Source: Haloarcula rara (GTDB lineage: Archaea > Halobacteriota > Halobacteria > Halobacteriales > Haloarculaceae). From it: a stretch of DNA of 64,000 nucleotides. Positions 60,401 through 64,000 of this stretch are shown here, piece after piece; positions within the stretch are counted from its first letter, which is position 1; every line of letters begins with the position of its first letter. The stretch is taken from positions 310,001 through 374,000 of the forward strand of contig NZ_CP119785.1 in the NCBI RefSeq assembly GCF_029338235.1. The letters run 5' to 3'. A model generated the notes under the pieces. It saw nothing but the letters and a program-made list of their open reading frames with translations. It made no database searches and was not told where the DNA came from. Made by a program: the position numbers and the translations under genes.

Positions 60401-61648
60401 TTACGCGAACCCGTCGGCAGTCGCGAGTGCCGTCCGGAGGTCGCTGACGAGCGCCTCATTTTGCAGTGTCACGTTGTCGGCGATACGCTGTGAGAGCCCC
60501 GCCCCCTCCTCGAGCGCGTCCTCGGTGACCGCTTCGAGCGTCTCGGCGGTCGCCTCGTCCCACGGAAGCGCGTAGTCGGGGATATCCAGCGTTCGAAACG
60601 TGCCGGGCATCTTCGGGCCCCACTCGGGTCGGTACACGCCGACAGTGGGCGTCCCGACCGAGAGGGCGAAGATGGCCGCGTGCAGGCGCATCGTCACGAG
60701 CAGGTCCATCTCGGCGTAGTGGGCCCGGAGCTCGTCGGGGTCGTAGCTCTCGTAGTAGCCGACGCCGACGTCGTCGAGGCGGTCGCGGTGACGGTCGGCC
60801 CACGCCTCGTCGATTTCGGTCTGTACCGTCAGCGTCACCTCGTGTCCGGCGTCGACGAGCCGTTCCAGGTACGTCAGGAAGGCTCCTTCCATCCGGACCC
60901 CGGCCTCGTCCAGCTCCCCGGTATCGCCCAGCGTCGAGAACCGCGGTACGACGGCGATACGGCTCGACTCGCCGTCGGACGGCTCGCTCGCCGACGGAGT
61001 GCCGTTGAGGAAGGCGGTGTCGACGCCGTTGATGAGCTGTGTCGAGAGGCCGAACTCCGAGAGGTAGTCGAAGGTGGTCGCGTCCCGCGTCATGACGAAG
61101 GCGGCGTCGTCCAGAATCGGGCGGACGAGCCGTTCGGCGACCCCCTCCAGCGCGAACGTCGTCTGGGGGAGCAGTCCGTAGGGGACGTCGTTGCGGCGTG
61201 CGACCTGCAACGGGTACAGCATCGCGAGGAGATAGGGAAGATTCCCGTGGCTCGGCGAGTGATGGATGGCGTTGCCGCCGTTGAACAGCAGCGCGTCCCC
61301 GTCGGTTATCCGGTCGTACAGCGCCGAGTGGACCGACTGCCCCTCGGCGACGCCGGCCAGGTCGACGCCGTACTGGAGGCCGTTGTGCGCCAGCGCGGCG
61401 AACTGGGCCGGCCGGGACTGGCGCTCCGGGTCGTACGTTATCGGGCCGCCCACGAGCGTGAGCTCGTCGTCGAGTTCGTCGGCCATCCGCTGGAACTCCG
61501 GTGACTCGGCGGCGAACCGCGAGACTGCGGTCACGTCGGCCTCCGGGGCGGCCCGGGAAAGGAGCGCGAGCGCCCCCTCGTTGATAGCGAAATCCCCCGC
61601 GTTGCGACAGCCGTAGGCGTAGGCCAGCGTCAGTGAATCCAGGTCCAT
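60401..61648 (-). CDS. Polysaccharide pyruvyl transferase family protein, 415 aa
   Basis: The CsaB/pyruvyl-transferase fold is seen in CRNAGDFAINEGALALLSRA near the N-terminus, LLPQTTFALEGVAERLVRPI in the middle, and VTMRLHAAIFALSVGTPTVGV plus YRPEWGPKM in the C-terminal half, where pyruvyl transferases hold conserved Arg and His. It adds ketal-linked pyruvate from phosphoenolpyruvate to sugars, giving acidic surface glycans. It is soluble. Upstream is a 251-base gap shared with a divergent glycosyltransferase. The sugar acceptor cannot be named. Confidence 0.85.
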   Translation of the reverse strand: MDLDSLTLAYAYGCRNAGDFAINEGALALLSRAAPEADVTAVSRFAAESPEFQRMADELDDELTLVGGPITYDPERQSRPAQFAALAHNGLQYGVDLAGVAEGQSVHSALYDRITDGDALLFNGGNAIHHSPSHGNLPYLLAMLYPLQVARRNDVPYGLLPQTTFALEGVAERLVRPILDDAAFVMTRDATTFDYLSEFGLSTQLINGVDTAFLNGTPSASEPSDGESSRIAVVPRFSTLGDTGELDEAGVRMEGAFLTYLERLVDAGHEVTLTVQTEIDEAWADRHRDRLDDVGVGYYESYDPDELRAHYAEMDLLVTMRLHAAIFALSVGTPTVGVYRPEWGPKMPGTFRTLDIPDYALPWDEATAETLEAVTEDALEEGAGLSQRIADNVTLQNEALVSDLRTALATADGFA

Positions 61649-61899
61649 CGTATGCGAGAGAGCGTTGACAGTCCAGCCAGTTTAGTAGCCAATCGATAAC
61701 GGAGTGAGCACAGTCCCCGGGCCAGTTTGTTTCCCGTCTGCCAGCTCGCGTATAGGACGCATACTAACGTGGATATCGTCGGTGCGTTTCGACGTCCAAT
61801 GGCAAGTGTGATTTCCGCGGCCGACCGCCGGACAGCGGCTGCCTGTCCAACGGGTGACAGCCGACGAGTACCGGTCCTCGTGGGGGCGTCGAGGTGACG

Positions 61900-63189
61900 A
61901 TGGCCGAGCCAAACAGCTACGTCTTCGTCTCCCAGCGATACCCACCGGAGAAAGGCGGGAACGCCTCGCGCATCCGCGACCTCGCCGTCAACGTCGCCGA
62001 CGGGGCGAGCGTGACCGTACTGGCGCCGCCGACGTCGTACCCGCCGGGGAACTTCGAGCGGAGCTGGGAGCGCAGCGAGACCGAGCGCGTGGACGGGGTC
62101 GTCGTCCGCCGCCTGTGGTCGTGGCAACCACAGGTCGAGAACCCGGGACTGGCCCGCCGGCTCCCGTACTACCTGCTTTTCGCGCTCCACGCGACCCTCT
62201 GGCTCGTCTGGAATCACCGGTCCTACGACGCGGTACTCACGTCCACGCCGCCCATCACGACGGGTATCCCGGGGCTGGCAGCCGCCCTCCTCGGGACCCC
62301 GTGGGTGGTCGACGTGCGCGACCTCTGGATAGACAACTCCGTGGCGCTTGGCTACGTCGACGCCGACAGCCCGCTGGTCGGGGCGAGCCGGTGGTTCCAG
62401 GGACTCGTCTTGCGGACGGCGGACCGCATCACGGTCACGACCGAGTCACTGGGGACCGCCATCACCGAGAAGTACGGCGACCAGCTGGCCGACCGGATTC
62501 GACACGTCCCCAACGGCGTCGACACAGAGATGTTCGCGCCGCGTGCGGAGCGGGGCGAGGGGGCGCAAAGCGAGAGCAAAAGCGACGACGGGGCCCGGCC
62601 GGTCATCGTCTACACCGGCAACCTCGGGAGCGCACAGCCCCTGGAGCCGTGTATCCGTGCGATGGACGAGCTGTCCAACGACGACGCGGTCCTCCGGCTC
62701 GTCGGGGACGGCGACGAGCGCTCCCGTCTGGAGGCCCTGACCGAGCGCCTCGGCCTCGAGGACCGTGTCGAGTTCGTCGGCCTGGTCGACCGCGAGGCGG
62801 TGCCGGCCCACATCAACGACGCCGCCGTCGGGCTGGCGCCGATAAAGGACGCGGCCGAACTGGCCTACGCGATGCCGACAAAGAGCTACGAGTACCTCGC
62901 CTGTGCGGTCCCGGTCGTGGTCACCGGTCGCGGCGAAGTGCGTCGGTTCGTCGACGATTCGGGCGGGGGCCGCCACGCCGAGGTCGACCCGGCGGCCATC
63001 GCGGAGGCCCTCGATGCCATGCTCGACTCACCGGAACGCCGCAAACGGCTGGGCGCGGCCGGCCGCGAACACGTGGTCGAACAGTACGACCGCGCTGGTA
63101 TCGCCGACCGGCTCGAGGACCTGCTGTCGAGACTCGTCGGTTCGGACGACGCGGCCCCGCCGCCCAAGCACTCGACTGTCCAGTCTTGA
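61900..63189 (+). CDS. GT4-family glycosyltransferase, 429 aa
   Basis: The N-terminal domain starts YVFVSQRYPPEKGGNASRIR, as in WcaL/WbuB-type transferases, and has VLTSTPPITTGIPGLAAALL. The donor domain includes VPNGVDTEMFAPRAERGEG, VIVYTGNLGSAQPLEPCIRA and YLACAVPVVVTGRGEVRRFV with the GT4 motif. Residues around 61900 admit ATG (chosen) or the GTG two codons before. A linker of acidic residues ends the protein. It belongs to the glycan-assembly island; specificity unknown. Confidence 0.88.
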   Translation: MAEPNSYVFVSQRYPPEKGGNASRIRDLAVNVADGASVTVLAPPTSYPPGNFERSWERSETERVDGVVVRRLWSWQPQVENPGLARRLPYYLLFALHATLWLVWNHRSYDAVLTSTPPITTGIPGLAAALLGTPWVVDVRDLWIDNSVALGYVDADSPLVGASRWFQGLVLRTADRITVTTESLGTAITEKYGDQLADRIRHVPNGVDTEMFAPRAERGEGAQSESKSDDGARPVIVYTGNLGSAQPLEPCIRAMDELSNDDAVLRLVGDGDERSRLEALTERLGLEDRVEFVGLVDREAVPAHINDAAVGLAPIKDAAELAYAMPTKSYEYLACAVPVVVTGRGEVRRFVDDSGGGRHAEVDPAAIAEALDAMLDSPERRKRLGAAGREHVVEQYDRAGIADRLEDLLSRLVGSDDAAPPPKHSTVQS

Positions 63190-63216
63190 GAGTCCCGCCC
63201 GGCACTGGCGTGGCAG

Positions 63217-63786
63217 TCACTCGATTTTGCCGCTCTTGACGCGTGTGAGGTAGCGCCCGAGGCCCGCTACACCCGGGAATCCGTCGGCGCCCCAAAGGGC
63301 CACGACGAGAACGAGAAGCGCCAGTCGGTCGGGACTCGTCAGCAGGGACGCTACCGGTTCGGCGGCCACCTCCGCGAAGTTCGCCACCACTGGGTCCGCC
63401 CCGTCGTAGTCCGGGAGCGGCAAGAGCGGCCACAGGAGGAAGGTGAGCGAGTCGAACTCGCCGGCCGGGAGCTTCGGGAGGGCGTCGCCGGCGAGGTGGC
63501 TGCCGTAGCCCACGACGAACGCGAGTGCCGGGTCGGCGCGGTCACGCCGACCGGCAACGTAGAGCACGACGGCCGAAACCACCGCGGCGGTGACCACCGA
63601 GTGTGCCAGGCTCCGCCCGGCGGGCAGGACGCCGAAAGCCCACGCCAGCGGTTTGTCGACGAGGTCCGGGAACTGCGTCCCCAGCGCCGCGGCGACAGCC
63701 ACCGCGCCGTCGACCCGACGGGCACGGAGCCGCCACAGGAGCGAGACGAGCAGATAGCCGAATCCGAGATGCGTCCACGGCCACAT
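63217..63786 (-). CDS. YdjM-like membrane metal-dependent hydrolase, 189 aa
   Basis: Five hydrophobic helices and the motif set of the LexA-regulated YdjM/DUF457 family are present: WPWTHLGFGYLLVSLLWRL with the early His, FPDLVDKPLAW with acidic residues, SLAHSVVTAAVV and YGSHLAGDALPKLPAGEF. These His/Asp residues may bind metal in the membrane. The ATG ending at 63786 gives MWPWTHLG, the standard start. It converges with the glycosyltransferase gene at 63189, 27 bases apart. Substrate unknown. Confidence 0.82.
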   Translation of the reverse strand: MWPWTHLGFGYLLVSLLWRLRARRVDGAVAVAAALGTQFPDLVDKPLAWAFGVLPAGRSLAHSVVTAAVVSAVVLYVAGRRDRADPALAFVVGYGSHLAGDALPKLPAGEFDSLTFLLWPLLPLPDYDGADPVVANFAEVAAEPVASLLTSPDRLALLVLVVALWGADGFPGVAGLGRYLTRVKSGKIE

Positions 63787-64000
63787 CAGCGTCGCTCCTG
63801 GCGATACCCAGTGGTCGACGCGGCTGCTCGATGGACGGCCCATAGCTGCTTGCAGGGCATGGTCTGAGGAAACGACCCGGACGGTTTGTTACGATGTCCG
63901 GAACCGTCCGCCTTGACAGTCCCGCGCCGACTCGAGGGTCGGCACCAGGGCCCGACACAGCGGCCGGCTCGCCCCACAAATGTGGCAGTTAGCAGGTGAT
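63787..64000. other. Window edge, no gene recognised
   Basis: The final 214 bases hold only GC-rich open frames without recognisable domains. A gene extending in from beyond the edge cannot be excluded. Confidence 0.4.

Noticed and set aside
61854..63239. Overlapping 461-codon frame on the glycosyltransferase gene
   Set aside because: Very Arg/Gly-rich and without glycosyltransferase motifs, which are present in the other frame.
1..64000. tRNA, rRNA or known riboswitch
   Set aside because: No cloverleaf, rRNA signature or known riboswitch core was recognised by eye; a covariance-model scan would be the decisive check.

Overview
The window is a high-GC archaeal chromosome segment. Acidic proteins, Tat lipoproteins, leaderless promoters with TTTAAA/TATA-like boxes about 25-30 bases before starts, haloarchaeal family proteins (HTTM, DUF2339, DUF1616, DUF5658-like, PGF-type surface protein) and a wecB/wecC plus flippase glycan locus point to a member of the Halobacteria, probably Haloarculaceae-like. 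No rRNA, tRNA, CRISPR array, insertion sequence or replication origin was recognised.

The left part (1-31 kb) is mostly metabolism and housekeeping. It holds an Xre regulator with its membrane partner, a universal stress protein, a RIO-like kinase, glutamate dehydrogenase, class I fructose-1,6-bisphosphatase and a set of acyl-CoA enzymes. The acyl-CoA set comprises acyl-CoA dehydrogenase, CitE-type lyase, MaoC hydratase, biotin-dependent carboxyltransferase, 3-hydroxyacyl-CoA dehydrogenase, the B12-binding subunit of methylmalonyl-CoA mutase with its MeaB chaperone, and a thiolase/DUF35 pair. Signalling is represented by an HTH-receiver protein followed by a PAS histidine kinase. A bactofilin/halofilin-like protein, two PQQ-propeller lipoproteins, a YchF/OBG-type GTPase and a divergent ZIP transporter follow.

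The right part (31-63 kb) is a surface-polysaccharide and protein-glycosylation island. It has UDP-GlcNAc 2-epimerase and UDP-ManNAc dehydrogenase, at least six glycosyltransferases, a Wzx-type flippase, two Gfo/Idh/MocA oxidoreductases, a polysaccharide pyruvyl transferase, a PIG-L deacetylase, an ATP-grasp enzyme, a HAD phosphatase, a heparinase-type lyase and two right-handed beta-helix proteins. Embedded in it are a translationally coupled cohesin/dockerin gene pair and a lipoprotein with Tyr-Gly repeats followed by two signal-less tail-spike-like proteins.

The oddest signals are three in-frame TAG codons in two otherwise intact acyl-CoA genes, and a 475-base non-coding stretch made almost entirely of perfect short hairpins. 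Two other genes (HTTM protein, heparinase) carry frameshifts, each repairable by one base in a short G/C run. Sequencing or assembly error is therefore a live explanation for the disrupted genes and must be excluded before biological readings of the TAG codons are trusted.
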